Assembly (NCBI GenBank): GCA_965198025.1
Contig: OZ240237.1
Span: forward strand, 1,178,001-1,242,000
From: CAYWWM01 sp965198025
GTDB lineage: Bacteria > Acidobacteriota > Terriglobia > 2-12-FULL-54-10
Direction: 5' to 3'
DNA length: 64,000 nucleotides
Shown here: positions 1 to 8,519 of the stretch, piece by piece
How positions within the stretch are numbered: position 1 is the stretch's first letter
Layout of the letters: each line of letters starts with the position of its first letter
Program-made: the position numbers and the translations under genes
The notes under the pieces: generated by a model
Seen by the model: only the letters and a program-made list of their open reading frames with translations
What the model was told of the DNA's origin: nothing
The model's database searches: none

Positions 1-1
1 A

Positions 2-145
2 GTCCCGGAGAACGAGATCCTGCAAATCAACCCTCTGTTGACGATCGTGGGAGGAGAAGTTCGATACAGCGAACCAAGCTACGCCGAGAGTATGGACCTG
101 CCTGCAATTGGCTTTCAGGCTCCGGCCGACTGGTGGGAACGCTGA
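2..145 (+). CDS. Amidohydrolase family protein, C-terminal end only (partial)
   Basis: The window opens inside an open frame that ends with TGA at 143-145; only the last 47 codons are present. The visible tail contains VPENEILQINPLLTIVGGEV, which resembles the C-terminal strand region of metal-dependent amidohydrolases of the YtcJ/imidazolonepropionase type (pattern V-P-x-x-x-I ... L-x-T-x-V-G-G-x-V). No metal ligands are in view, so the substrate cannot be judged. The same signature appears in the broken remnant near 14.0 kb. The call rests on this short C-terminal signature. Confidence 0.58.
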   Translation, partial: VPENEILQINPLLTIVGGEVRYSEPSYAESMDLPAIGFQAPADWWER

Positions 146-257
146 CCGACAAAGTTCGGACTCTTGGCAGGCATCCTGGAACTGACCGAAAGGGGTTCAG
201 GGCAAGAACGGGTTTGTGGGGCGATTTGCTTTGCAGCGAAGGAGGATGGAACAAGCG

Positions 258-3200
258 GTGATACGAAAGGCATCTCCAGTCGTTCTTCTGGTCCTCTTTC
301 TGTGGGGCAGCGCCCAGCTGTGGAGTCAGGAGCCCTCCGGCACGGCGAGCGCTTCGGATACGGTAACAGGCGCCGGTGAGGACCCCCGGGCCGCCGGAGA
401 GGAGCCGATCGGAGAACAGAAGGAAGATCAGCCTTCCACACCCTCTTCCCCAGGGGAGCAGATCACGGAGATTCAACTTTCCGGTCTGCCGCTTAACGGC
501 CGCAGCTACAGTCAGCTTGCGACATTACAGGCCGGAGTCTCCGACCCCTCCGGCGGCTCGGCGACGCGCGGAGGCGGTAGCGGCAGCCTGACCGTGGTGG
601 GTGGACGCTCCACCTCCAACAATTTCCTGCTCGATGGAACCAACATTATGGATGCCCAGAACCAAGTTCCACGAAGCGCCGCCGGGGTCCAACTCGGTTC
701 CGATGCGGTGCTTGAGGTGGAAGTGCTCAGTTCCCAGTATGGGCCGGAATATGGACGGAACAGCGGTGGCGTGCTCAACTCCATCACGCGATCAGGAACT
801 CCCCGGTTTCACGGCACGTTTTTTGAATACTTCCGCAACAGCAAGCTGGACGCCCGCAACGTTTTTGATCCGGGCCCGGAACCGACCCCGTTCAAGAGGA
901 ACCAATTCGGCGCCACGATCACAGGGCCGGTCTGGAGAGACCGTACGTTCTTCATGACGAGTTACGAAGGATTGCTGGACCGGCTGACCGAAACCAATGT
1001 GAATTTCTTCCCCGACGCGCTGGCACGGCAAGGCATCTTGACGGATTGCAACGGCTCTGTCATCCAGGAGATCAAAGTCGGCAACCCACATACAGGAACA
1101 GAAGAGACCGGGATACATCCCCGGGTCAAGCCCTACCTGAATTTCTACCCTTTGCCGGATTCGGACTGCCGAGGGGGCGGGATCGCCGAGAAGGCTGGAG
1201 AGCAGTTTCAGCCGACCAGTGAGAATTTCTTTACGGTCCGCCTGGACCATCAGATTTCCGACCGCAACAGCTTGTTCGTGCGATACACGTTCGACGATGC
1301 GACCAGCCAGAGCGGTGAGGACAATTTTCTCTGGACGCGCCTCACCGAAAGCCGGCAACAGTATGTAACCTTGGTCGAATCGCATATCTTCGATCCCAGA
1401 ACCCTGCTCTCGGTCCGGCTGGGTTATACGCGAGCCACCCAGAATTCCGACTACGTAGAAATGCTGGATATCCCGCGTTCGGCGTTCTTCGTTGCGGACG
1501 CTCCTCATCTCGGCCAGATCATCGTCCCTTCGATGACCTCTCTGGGGTCTTTCCCGGTGCAACCCGGAGTGAATGTCACCAACACGTTTCAAGTTTCTTC
1601 CGACGTAATCCTGCAGAGAGGAACCCATTCGCTGCGGCTGGGCGGCGAGGTCCACCGGTACCGATGGGACTCTGACAGCCAGTACATGAGATCGGGCCAG
1701 TGGCGATTCAACAGCCTGGCAAGTTTTCTGCAAGGCGGTCCTCGGGGCACCAATCTGCAACTTTCCTTGCCGGGAGGAAGTAATGCCCGCAAGTTCCGAC
1801 AGACATTGATGGGATTGTACTTCCAGGACCAGTACCGGGTCACCCCGAAGCTGCAACTGAACCTCGGACTGCGGTATGAGTTTGTTACGCTCATCCGGGA
1901 GAGGGATGGCGAGCTCGCATACCTGATTGATCCGTTCACCGACACCGACATTCAGACTGGCTCACCCCTTTCGCACAATCCCTCGCTGGCGAGCCTGGCG
2001 CCTCGTATCGGATGGCGCTGGGCGCCGTTCACTGCCCGGAGCACGGCACTTCAGGGTGGGGTCGGCCTCTACTACGACCAGATCATCGGCTATACCGTAG
2101 TCATGCGAAAGAATACAGCCCCGTTTATGAAGACGGTGACCAATCCGAATTTTGACGCGACCATGACATTTCCGGACGCAGTGGCTGCTGCAACGGGTCC
2201 CGGAGGGCGCCTGCCCCACGTGCATACGATGGATTACTTCAACATGAAGACGCCACGCGTATTGCGCTATAGCTTGTCCATCCAACAACCCCTCGCTGGC
2301 CAGTGGGAACTTCAGGCCGCCTACGTCGGCGCGCGCGGAATCCATCTGCTGCGCCGCTACGAGATCAACCTGTTTCCAGCCCCTGTTACACTGCCCGACG
2401 GTTCCTTGTTCTTCCCGGACGACTGCACGGAACGGATCAGCCTGGGACTGCAGCCCTCGGCATATTGTCAGCCGAATGTCGGGCCGCTGAACCCGGCCCA
2501 CGGAGCGGTGGCAATGCTCGCCTCTGACGCCAACTCGTTCTACAACTCCATGCAGGTTTCTCTCAACGGCCAATTTGGTCGTGGGATTTCCCTGCAGGCG
2601 CGCTACACGTATAGCAAGTCCGTGGATGATAACTCCACCGGCCCCAATGGAGGCGCTCCGCAGTTCGGACTCCTCAGGACGCTCGAACGAGCCCTTTCGG
2701 ATTTCGACATCCGTCACCGCCTGGCGGGGAACTACTTTTGGAGTCCGCCCTTTGGCACGGGGGAGCGCTGGTTCAACTCGGGCATTCTTTCCACACTCTT
2801 CGGCAGCTGGCGGCTGGGTGGAATTGTCTCCTACCGCACCGGCGTTCCAACCACGGTCGAGGCAAACGTTCGAACTCCGGGATTCTTGTTCGCGGCAGTA
2901 CGCCCGAATCAAATCCCCGGCCGGAGCAACAATCCCACGGAGGGCGTCACGGAAGGATGTGCCGGAGTGGAAGCCGGACGGAAACTGGGAACCCCGGACC
3001 TCTATTACGATCCGTGCGCGTTCTCCCTCCCGGCTCCGGGGACGCTCGGCAATCTGGGGCGCAACACCGTCATTGCGCCGAGTGTGTTCAACGTGGACGT
3101 ATCGTTGCAGAAGGAATTTTCAATTGACTCGGAGAAGCAGCTTCAGATTCGGGCCGAGATCTTTAATCTGCTGAATCACCCCAATTTCAGTGGAAATCAA

Positions 3201-3320
3201 GGAAGCACTGCGGTGGTATTTTCGGGCAGTTCAGGCCGCCGAAGTTCCAGCGCAGGGCGGCTTTCCCGGTCGGCAACGACCGCGCGGCAGCTTCAGTTTG
3301 CATTGCGGTTCTCATTTTAG
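258..3320 (+). CDS. Oar-like TonB-dependent receptor / outer-membrane beta-barrel
   Basis: About 1020 residues: a signal peptide (hydrophobic stretch PVVLLVLFLW), a Ser/Pro/Glu-rich linker to about residue 65, a plug domain that starts near LPLNGR (residues 77-82) and includes GGRSTSNNFLLDG and SGTPRFHG, then a long barrel ending in alternating residues and a terminal Phe (FALRFSF), the usual BAM recognition signal. It should sit in the outer membrane and import a ligand using TonB energy. Most acidobacterial Oar-like receptors begin with a carboxypeptidase-regulatory-like domain; here the linker takes its place. The GTG at 258 was chosen because it puts the signal peptide at the N-terminus, 12 nt after AAGGAGG; ATG 246 abuts that ribosome site and GTG 216 has none. 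Confidence 0.9.
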   Translation: MIRKASPVVLLVLFLWGSAQLWSQEPSGTASASDTVTGAGEDPRAAGEEPIGEQKEDQPSTPSSPGEQITEIQLSGLPLNGRSYSQLATLQAGVSDPSGGSATRGGGSGSLTVVGGRSTSNNFLLDGTNIMDAQNQVPRSAAGVQLGSDAVLEVEVLSSQYGPEYGRNSGGVLNSITRSGTPRFHGTFFEYFRNSKLDARNVFDPGPEPTPFKRNQFGATITGPVWRDRTFFMTSYEGLLDRLTETNVNFFPDALARQGILTDCNGSVIQEIKVGNPHTGTEETGIHPRVKPYLNFYPLPDSDCRGGGIAEKAGEQFQPTSENFFTVRLDHQISDRNSLFVRYTFDDATSQSGEDNFLWTRLTESRQQYVTLVESHIFDPRTLLSVRLGYTRATQNSDYVEMLDIPRSAFFVADAPHLGQIIVPSMTSLGSFPVQPGVNVTNTFQVSSDVILQRGTHSLRLGGEVHRYRWDSDSQYMRSGQWRFNSLASFLQGGPRGTNLQLSLPGGSNARKFRQTLMGLYFQDQYRVTPKLQLNLGLRYEFVTLIRERDGELAYLIDPFTDTDIQTGSPLSHNPSLASLAPRIGWRWAPFTARSTALQGGVGLYYDQIIGYTVVMRKNTAPFMKTVTNPNFDATMTFPDAVAAATGPGGRLPHVHTMDYFNMKTPRVLRYSLSIQQPLAGQWELQAAYVGARGIHLLRRYEINLFPAPVTLPDGSLFFPDDCTERISLGLQPSAYCQPNVGPLNPAHGAVAMLASDANSFYNSMQVSLNGQFGRGISLQARYTYSKSVDDNSTGPNGGAPQFGLLRTLERALSDFDIRHRLAGNYFWSPPFGTGERWFNSGILSTLFGSWRLGGIVSYRTGVPTTVEANVRTPGFLFAAVRPNQIPGRSNNPTEGVTEGCAGVEAGRKLGTPDLYYDPCAFSLPAPGTLGNLGRNTVIAPSVFNVDVSLQKEFSIDSEKQLQIRAEIFNLLNHPNFSGNQGSTAVVFSGSSGRRSSSAGRLSRSATTARQLQFALRFSF

Positions 3321-3669
3321 TCCGCCGGCTGAACCGGGCCGTCCGGAAAACGCCCGCTGAGCCCGACGCGAGCAATACGCAAGCAGCTGGAAACATCTGT
3401 TTGGGAGGTGAGAATCGCCTGGAACCGGCTCTTGAGGATCAGCCTTTTGGGGAGGGCTGGAAGAGGGGTTTTGGGCGGATGTGGAATTTCATTTCAACAC
3501 TGCTGAATCCCTGTTGACCTGCTGAATTTTGCGATTCGCCAATATACCGTATCTTTCAGCCCGACCGAATGGCCATACTTGGGAGTATTCTTGTGATGGC
3601 ATCCCGTTCAACGCTGTTTTCGTCCGAGCATCTGAAAATGTTCTCCGGACGGAGAAGGAGGAAGTTAGT
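3321..3669. other. Intergenic region, no gene seen
   Basis: 349 bp between the receptor and the bacilliredoxin gene. An open frame reads into the bacilliredoxin gene from 3529, but its extra N-terminus has no recognisable fold, and a good ribosome site lies only before 3670. No terminator hairpin or convincing promoter pair was found. Confidence 0.6.
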
Positions 3670-4179
3670 ATGCAGCCCTTGTACGATCCGGAAGCCGTGC
3701 GTCCGATGTGGGAGGAGTTGGCGCAATGCGGGGTCAATCCACTGAGGACCGCTGCCGACGTTGATGAGGTTCTTGCCAAGCCAGGGACGACACTTGTCGT
3801 CGTAAACTCTATCTGCGGCTGTGCTGCAGGCGGTGCCCGACCCGGTGTCACCCAGGCGCTGCAAGGTGCGTTCATCCCGGACCACTTGACCACGGTATTT
3901 GCGGGCGTCGATATGGAGGCGACTCAGCGCGCGCGTGAGCGCATGCCGGAGATCACGCCGTCGTCACCGTCCGTCGGACTCTTTAAGGACGGTGTACTGG
4001 TTTACGCGCTGGAGCGACGGCACATCGAGAGGATGATGCCGGACCAGATCGCCGGAGAGCTTGAGAAGGCCTTCCGTCAGTGTTGCACCCGAGAAGGACC
4101 GTCCGTGTCCTCCGATGTATACGGGCAGGTAGTCCACGCGCGGCAGTGTGGATCGCAGATCCCGAGGTTTAGCGGCTGA
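3670..4179 (+). CDS. Bacilliredoxin of the BrxA/BrxB (YphP/YqiW) family
   Basis: 169 residues, cytoplasmic thioredoxin-fold protein. Known members remove bacillithiol from S-bacillithiolated proteins. Family marks seen: the start MQPLYDPEAVRPMWEEL and the active-site CGC motif in NSICGCAAGGARP, followed by a conserved stretch around SPSVGLFKDG. ATG 3670 is preceded by GAAGGAGGAAG at proper spacing; upstream in-frame codons from 3529 are not family-like. About 25 residues at the C-terminus extend beyond the usual length near 145. It fits with the bacillithiol genes bshB1 and bshA at 47.5-49.4 kb. Confidence 0.9.
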   Translation: MQPLYDPEAVRPMWEELAQCGVNPLRTAADVDEVLAKPGTTLVVVNSICGCAAGGARPGVTQALQGAFIPDHLTTVFAGVDMEATQRARERMPEITPSSPSVGLFKDGVLVYALERRHIERMMPDQIAGELEKAFRQCCTREGPSVSSDVYGQVVHARQCGSQIPRFSG

Positions 4180-4482
4180 GCTGGATGGCGCTCGGACAGC
4201 GATGCGGTTCCGGCCGATCAATGCGTTGGAACGGGGTTGTCCAGCAGAGGTGGTGGTGAAACTCTGGGGTCCTGGATTAGGAGAGGGTCAACCCAAGGTA
4301 CGGATCGACTGCAATCCAGGCATCTTCGATACGATCCGCCTGCTACCGCCTCTGCCTCCGGCGAGCTTGCTGTCTCAGCTTGTTCGGGCGGCACTGCGGC
4401 TAGGAGTTCACTCTACTGCCCCTGGGACTTTCCCAACAAGGGGCCGCTATCTGGCAAGTCCCACTTTTCCGACAGCTTGATG
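4180..4482. other. Intergenic region, no gene seen
   Basis: 303 bp between a plus-strand and a minus-strand gene whose ends face each other. Small open frames here have no recognisable sequence and no ribosome site. No strong T-tailed hairpin was found. Confidence 0.5.
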
Positions 4483-5157
4483 CTATCTCCGAAAGAGAAC
4501 GCAAAAGTGAGGAAAAAAAGGAGCACCGGACCAATCAGCAATGACCCGCTCTTGCTGAAATCCCGCCTCAGCCAACTCTTCGCTTACGATCCTTCTCGGA
4601 ACGCCGTGCCCGCCGCGGTCCTCGGAAACGCCTTCAGGGCGTCCCACAAACCACCGGACAAAGAAGATCGCCTGGTCCGGAGCGAAATCAATCACGGCAA
4701 GCCTCCCGCCGGGGCTCAGTGCGCGATATAGGCTTGCGTTTATCTCCTGCGGATCGGTAAAGTGATGATAGACCCTGCGCATGTAGATGACATCGCAACA
4801 CGCCCCCGGCAGATTGGTGTCGTCTACGCTGCCCTCGATAACGGTAACATTTTGCACTTCAGCCTCTGCCACGGCCTCGCGGATCTCGTCCAGCCGTTCC
4901 GGGTCAAGTTCGTTCACAAACACATGGCCCGTGGGCCCAACACGCCGCGCCATGCGTATGGACATCTCGCCTGCGCCTGCGCCGATCTCCCCGACGGTCA
5001 TGCCCGGTTCCAACGCTAGCAGTTCCGCCAGTCGCACAGCTTCCGCCTCGAAGCTGCGTGTCTGCTCTTGGGATACGGTCAGTGCAGCAGCCGCAATGAG
5101 GACGGCCGCGACAACCGCAAGCAATCTCTTCTTCGCTTTGTACAATCCCTTGAGCAC
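4483..5157 (-). CDS. Class I SAM-dependent methyltransferase with N-terminal membrane anchor
   Basis: 224 residues. A basic N-terminus and one hydrophobic segment (about residues 11-27, AVVAAVLIAAAAL) suggest an inner-membrane anchor or uncleaved signal. A Rossmann methyltransferase domain follows, with motif I GEIGAGAGE (residues 56-64), the acidic residue after strand 2 in NELDPERL, and a later GGRLAVIDF strand. The domain resembles the UbiE/Methyltransf_11 group; the substrate is unknown. It is a lone minus-strand gene with no clear operon partner. Confidence 0.8.
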   Translation of the reverse strand: MLKGLYKAKKRLLAVVAAVLIAAAALTVSQEQTRSFEAEAVRLAELLALEPGMTVGEIGAGAGEMSIRMARRVGPTGHVFVNELDPERLDEIREAVAEAEVQNVTVIEGSVDDTNLPGACCDVIYMRRVYHHFTDPQEINASLYRALSPGGRLAVIDFAPDQAIFFVRWFVGRPEGVSEDRGGHGVPRRIVSEELAEAGFQQERVIADWSGAPFFPHFCVLFRR

Positions 5158-5453
5158 TAAATCCCCTTCCGCTTCGCAGCCTGTTTCAGGCAGGATTCAA
5201 GCAACAAGGGATCACTGGACAGAGTTTGCCCCTTGCGGCTTGCTCTTCAGCCAGCCCAGCACCGCCTTCACTCCTATACTCTACAACCCATAGTGCGGTC
5301 ATGTTCTACGATCAACTAAGCGGAGGAAAACCAGGGACAGATCGAAGTAACGATCCACGGGATCTGGGGGCAGCGTGAGAAAAAGAATTGTCGACGGGAC
5401 CATGCGACGGAGCAGGGATGCAGACTGCTCGGCCGCGGCAGCATGCTGCAGCA

Positions 5454-6440
5454 TTACGCACCGCCTCCCGTCTGGGTCTTGGCGTTGTAAGTGAAGACAC
5501 AGTTCTTACCGGCCCGCTTGGCGCCATAGAGGGCTTGGTCACTCGAGTCAAGGAGAGCATCGAAGTTCGGGAAATCGGCCAGCTCGGTACCGGAAATCCC
5601 GACGCTGATGGTAACCGTGGCGGAGCAGTTGTCCATCACGAAAGCCTCGGAGACCATCGACAGCCGGAGACGCTCGGCCAGGACCTGCCCCGTAAGAACG
5701 TCGGTATTGGAAGCCAGCAAGACAAGCTCTTCGCCTCCGAAGCGGGCCAGAATGTCAGACTTGCGGGTGTTCTTCCGCAGGCGGCGCGAGGTGTCCTTGA
5801 GCACAAAATCGCCGAACAGGTGGCCGTGATGATCGTTAACGGATTTGAAGTTGTCAATGTCCATCAGGATGACGACCAAGGGAAGACGGTAGCGCTTGGC
5901 TTCCTCCCAGAAGTGCTGCGAGACCTGAAAGAAGTAATGGCGGTTGTAGAGCTCGGTGATCTGATCGGTGATGGCGAGCTGCTCCAGGCGGGTGTTGGCT
6001 TCGGAGAGCTCCTTTTGCTTTTTCTCGAGTTCGAGATTGAGCTGAATCGTTTCAAACAGGGCGTTCAGGTCACCAGCACGGTCGCGGCCGATGCCCGCTA
6101 CCAAGGGTTCCTGGGAGCCGCCAGCGGGAAAAAAGGAATACTGCAACGATATGGTGCGGGGTTCGGGCGTCACGTGGTTCAACTCAATCTGCTGGTTTCC
6201 CTGCAGCAACTGGTCCTGATGGTCCCGCAGTCGGGCGGCGGAGGCCGGATCCAAATAGGAGAGAAAGTCAGTCCCTCCCGGTGGCTGGTGGGGAGAGAAT
6301 CGCCTCCGGAAGGCAGGATTCACATAGACCAATGACCAGTTTCGGTCGAACAAGACCGCTGCGTCGGGACAATTCTCCAGGATTAGGAATCCCGCGCTTT
6401 CCAAAGTTGCGCTTGGTTTGACTTCTTCACCCATGGGCAT
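5454..6440 (-). CDS. PAS-GGDEF diguanylate cyclase
   Basis: 328 residues, no membrane segment. Residues about 15-115 look like a PAS sensor (AAVLFDRNWSLVYVNPAFRRRF), residues 130-158 form a probable coiled coil, and a GGDEF domain follows. The signature loop is GGEEL (residues 235-239), a variant compatible with c-di-GMP synthesis. An inhibitory I-site RKSD (226-229) lies five residues before it, so product feedback is expected. The substrate-binding stretch MDIDNFKSVND is intact. Probably a soluble, signal-controlled cyclase; the signal is unknown. ATG 6434 is an equally possible start. Confidence 0.9.
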   Translation of the reverse strand: MPMGEEVKPSATLESAGFLILENCPDAAVLFDRNWSLVYVNPAFRRRFSPHQPPGGTDFLSYLDPASAARLRDHQDQLLQGNQQIELNHVTPEPRTISLQYSFFPAGGSQEPLVAGIGRDRAGDLNALFETIQLNLELEKKQKELSEANTRLEQLAITDQITELYNRHYFFQVSQHFWEEAKRYRLPLVVILMDIDNFKSVNDHHGHLFGDFVLKDTSRRLRKNTRKSDILARFGGEELVLLASNTDVLTGQVLAERLRLSMVSEAFVMDNCSATVTISVGISGTELADFPNFDALLDSSDQALYGAKRAGKNCVFTYNAKTQTGGGA

Positions 6441-6692
6441 CCGGGGAGAAAACCATGCTCATTCTAGGGCGAATAGCATGGCAACACAACGAGCAATCCG
6501 GGGTGAACCTTGCAAGAACGAGGGACGGACGCACTAGCACTCCGGCAGAGATATGCGACAAGCCCGCAGGCCGGGTTGCAATCGGCTGCGACGAAGGCTA
6601 GAGTACCCAGGAAGGATCCTCCCGCGGTCGGGTCCGCGGATCGGCAGGGCACTGCTGTAGAGACCAACCCGGCGTCGGATGCGAGTCAAGGC

Positions 6693-7376
6693 ATGATTCC
6701 ACTGCGCGACAACAATCCCCGGTACAGTTTCCCCTGGATCACGGTAGGGCTGATTGTGGCCAATTGCTTGATTTTCTTCCGGGAGGCGGTTGCGAACGAA
6801 GCGGAGCTGCAGGCCCTGTTTGCAAGCTACGCCTTAATCCCGGCGCGGACCTCGGGGTTCTTCTCCGGCGAGCCGGTGGCTCCTTCCACTGCGTTCTTTC
6901 CGTTCTTCACCTCGATGTTCCTGCACGGGGGCTGGATGCACCTGATTGGCAATATGTGGTTCCTGTGGATCTTCGGGGACAACGTGGAGGATCGGTTGGG
7001 GCATCTGGGCTACGTGGTGCTGTACCTGGCGAGCGGACTGGCGGGAGCGATAGGGCATGTTCTGTTCAGCCCCAATTCGGCCATTCCCACGGTCGGCGCG
7101 AGCGGTGCGATTTCGGGCGTGATGGGGGCGTACCTGATTACGTTTCCGGGAGCACGCATCCTGACGCTGGTGCCCATCGTTTTCTTCCTGACGACGGTGG
7201 AGATTCCGGCCTTCCTCATTCTGATCTATTGGCTCTTCATACAGTTCCTGAGCGGCGCGGCGTCGCTCGGGACGGACTCGGGCGGCGTGGCATGGTTTGC
7301 CCACGTCGGGGGTTTCGTGGCAGGCATTCCACTGATGATGATGCTGCGGCGGCGTAGAAGACGGGAGTGGCGATAG
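6693..7376 (+). CDS. Rhomboid family intramembrane serine protease
   Basis: 227 residues from ATG 6693 and several transmembrane helices. Hallmarks are HGGWMHLIGNMWFLW (residues 78-92), the catalytic serine motif GASG (S137) and the catalytic histidine in WFAHVGG (H204), the usual Ser-His dyad. It cleaves membrane proteins within the bilayer; the target is unknown. The open frame extends upstream to 6510, but that part is not rhomboid-like and MIPLRDNNP is a typical rhomboid start. The glutaredoxin gene follows after 10 bp, probably in one transcript. Confidence 0.92.
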   Translation: MIPLRDNNPRYSFPWITVGLIVANCLIFFREAVANEAELQALFASYALIPARTSGFFSGEPVAPSTAFFPFFTSMFLHGGWMHLIGNMWFLWIFGDNVEDRLGHLGYVVLYLASGLAGAIGHVLFSPNSAIPTVGASGAISGVMGAYLITFPGARILTLVPIVFFLTTVEIPAFLILIYWLFIQFLSGAASLGTDSGGVAWFAHVGGFVAGIPLMMMLRRRRRREWR

Positions 7377-7386
7377 GGAATAGGGA

Positions 7387-7659
7387 GTGGGAGCTCAACC
7401 GGAATCAACTCTTCCCGAAGTGATCCTGTATACGAGGGCGGGGTGTCACCTGTGCGAGGAAGCCAAGGAGGAAATCCGGCGCGTGCGGGCCGAAATCCCG
7501 TTCGCCTTCCGGTCGATAGACATCGACCGCGATCCTGAACTGGTTTCCCTCTACAACGAGGAAGTGCCCGTTATATTGGTTAACGGTGAAAAAGCATTCT
7601 GGTATCAGGTGGATGCGGAGGAGCTCCGGAAACGGCTGCAAAGTTGGAGTGGGGAATAG
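7387..7659 (+). CDS. Glutaredoxin-like thiol-disulfide protein
   Basis: 90 residues, thioredoxin fold. The active site is CHLC (residues 20-23) in YTRAGCHLCEEA, with the cis-proline region EEVPVILVNG later, as in the short glutaredoxin-like (DUF836-type) proteins. It starts with GTG ten bases after the rhomboid gene; purine-rich AGGGAATAGGGA lies just upstream. GTG 7420 would give a shorter product lacking the first strand. Likely a cytoplasmic disulfide reductase; its partner is unknown. Confidence 0.83.
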   Translation: MGAQPESTLPEVILYTRAGCHLCEEAKEEIRRVRAEIPFAFRSIDIDRDPELVSLYNEEVPVILVNGEKAFWYQVDAEELRKRLQSWSGE

Positions 7660-7725
7660 AGAAGTAGGTCGCCCCTTGCTGCTTTCCCTGGGCTGAGCAG
7701 TACGGTACTCTGCACTTCCCAATTC

Positions 7726-8385
7726 CTACTCGCCGCTGCCAGCCCCTTCGTCGACTCCCAGGGCTTTTTCCTCGGTTCGCTGTTTCCAGTGTCGCCAGAC
7801 GTAGGCTGCCAGACCCGCCAGCAGAATGATGCCGATGACATGGTCAAACTCCTGGAGATAGACTTCCAGGGTTTCCCAATGCTCTCCCAGGACGTAGCCG
7901 CCGTAGGTCAGGGCGAACGAGAAAGGCCAGGAGCCGAGGAAGGTATAAAGATTGAACTTCCAGAAATTCATGCGGGCCACGCCAGCGGGGATGGCGATCA
8001 GAGAGCGGACCATGGGGGCCATGCGGCAGAAGAAAACGGCCCAATGGCCATAGCGCTCGAACCACTCGTCGGCGCGCTCGATGTCGCGGCGGGAAACGAG
8101 AACGTATTTTCCGTAACGCACCAGGATGGGCCGAGCGCCCTTGGCGCTGAGGTAGTAAACGAAGCTCGATCCGATATTGCAGCCGAGCGTGGCGACCGTC
8201 GTTACCAGCCACAGGTTGAATTCCCCGGTCCAGACCAGATAGCCCGCGTAGGCGAGGATGACTTCCGACGGCAGGAGCATGAAGACGTTTTCAAGCGTCA
8301 TCAGGAAGAGCACCCCGAAGTAACCCATCGCGGAGAGCACCGTGATGATGAAGTCGCTAAGAAGGGCGAGGAAGTCGGCAATCAT
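7726..8385 (-). CDS. DedA family inner-membrane protein
   Basis: 219 residues with re-entrant and transmembrane segments. DedA signatures are LENVFMLLPSEVILAYAGY near the N-terminus, and FFCRMAPMVRSLIAIPAGVA with MNFWKFNLYTFLGSW in the second half, which hold the conserved acidic and arginine residues. The family is linked to membrane homeostasis and undecaprenyl-phosphate or phospholipid flipping; the exact cargo here is unknown. It converges on the glutaredoxin gene and is divergent from the haem/propeller cluster. Confidence 0.92.
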   Translation of the reverse strand: MIADFLALLSDFIITVLSAMGYFGVLFLMTLENVFMLLPSEVILAYAGYLVWTGEFNLWLVTTVATLGCNIGSSFVYYLSAKGARPILVRYGKYVLVSRRDIERADEWFERYGHWAVFFCRMAPMVRSLIAIPAGVARMNFWKFNLYTFLGSWPFSFALTYGGYVLGEHWETLEVYLQEFDHVIGIILLAGLAAYVWRHWKQRTEEKALGVDEGAGSGE

Positions 8386-8469
8386 GGTTGGCCTTCGTGT
8401 ACTTTACTACAAATCGGGGCGGGGACACACGGGAGCGGGTTCGGGAGTCGCGATGGAAGCCTTTGCCAA

Positions 8470-8498
8470 TTGGCGGGGTTGGGGAACCGTAGTATGAT
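8470..8498 (+). promoter_or_regulatory. Sigma-70-like promoter for the haem/propeller cluster
   Basis: TTGGCG (8470-8475), a 17-nt spacer and TATGAT (8493-8498). The predicted start near 8505 leaves a leader of about 15 nt that already holds the ribosome site AGGAGGGG before ATG 8520. Confidence 0.5.
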
Positions 8499-8519
8499 TG
8501 CGCCACAGGAGGGGAAGTT

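Noticed and set aside
792..1856. Long minus-strand open frame (354 codons) within the receptor gene
   Set aside because: It is the shadow of a well-supported beta-barrel gene in GC-rich DNA; the translation is arginine-rich without any domain.
3514..3548. TTGACC with AATATACC as a bacilliredoxin promoter
   Set aside because: The spacer of about 23 bases is too long for a sigma-70-type promoter.
3529..3669. In-frame N-terminal extension of the bacilliredoxin
   Set aside because: The family start is at MQPLYDPEAV, with a good ribosome site just before it.
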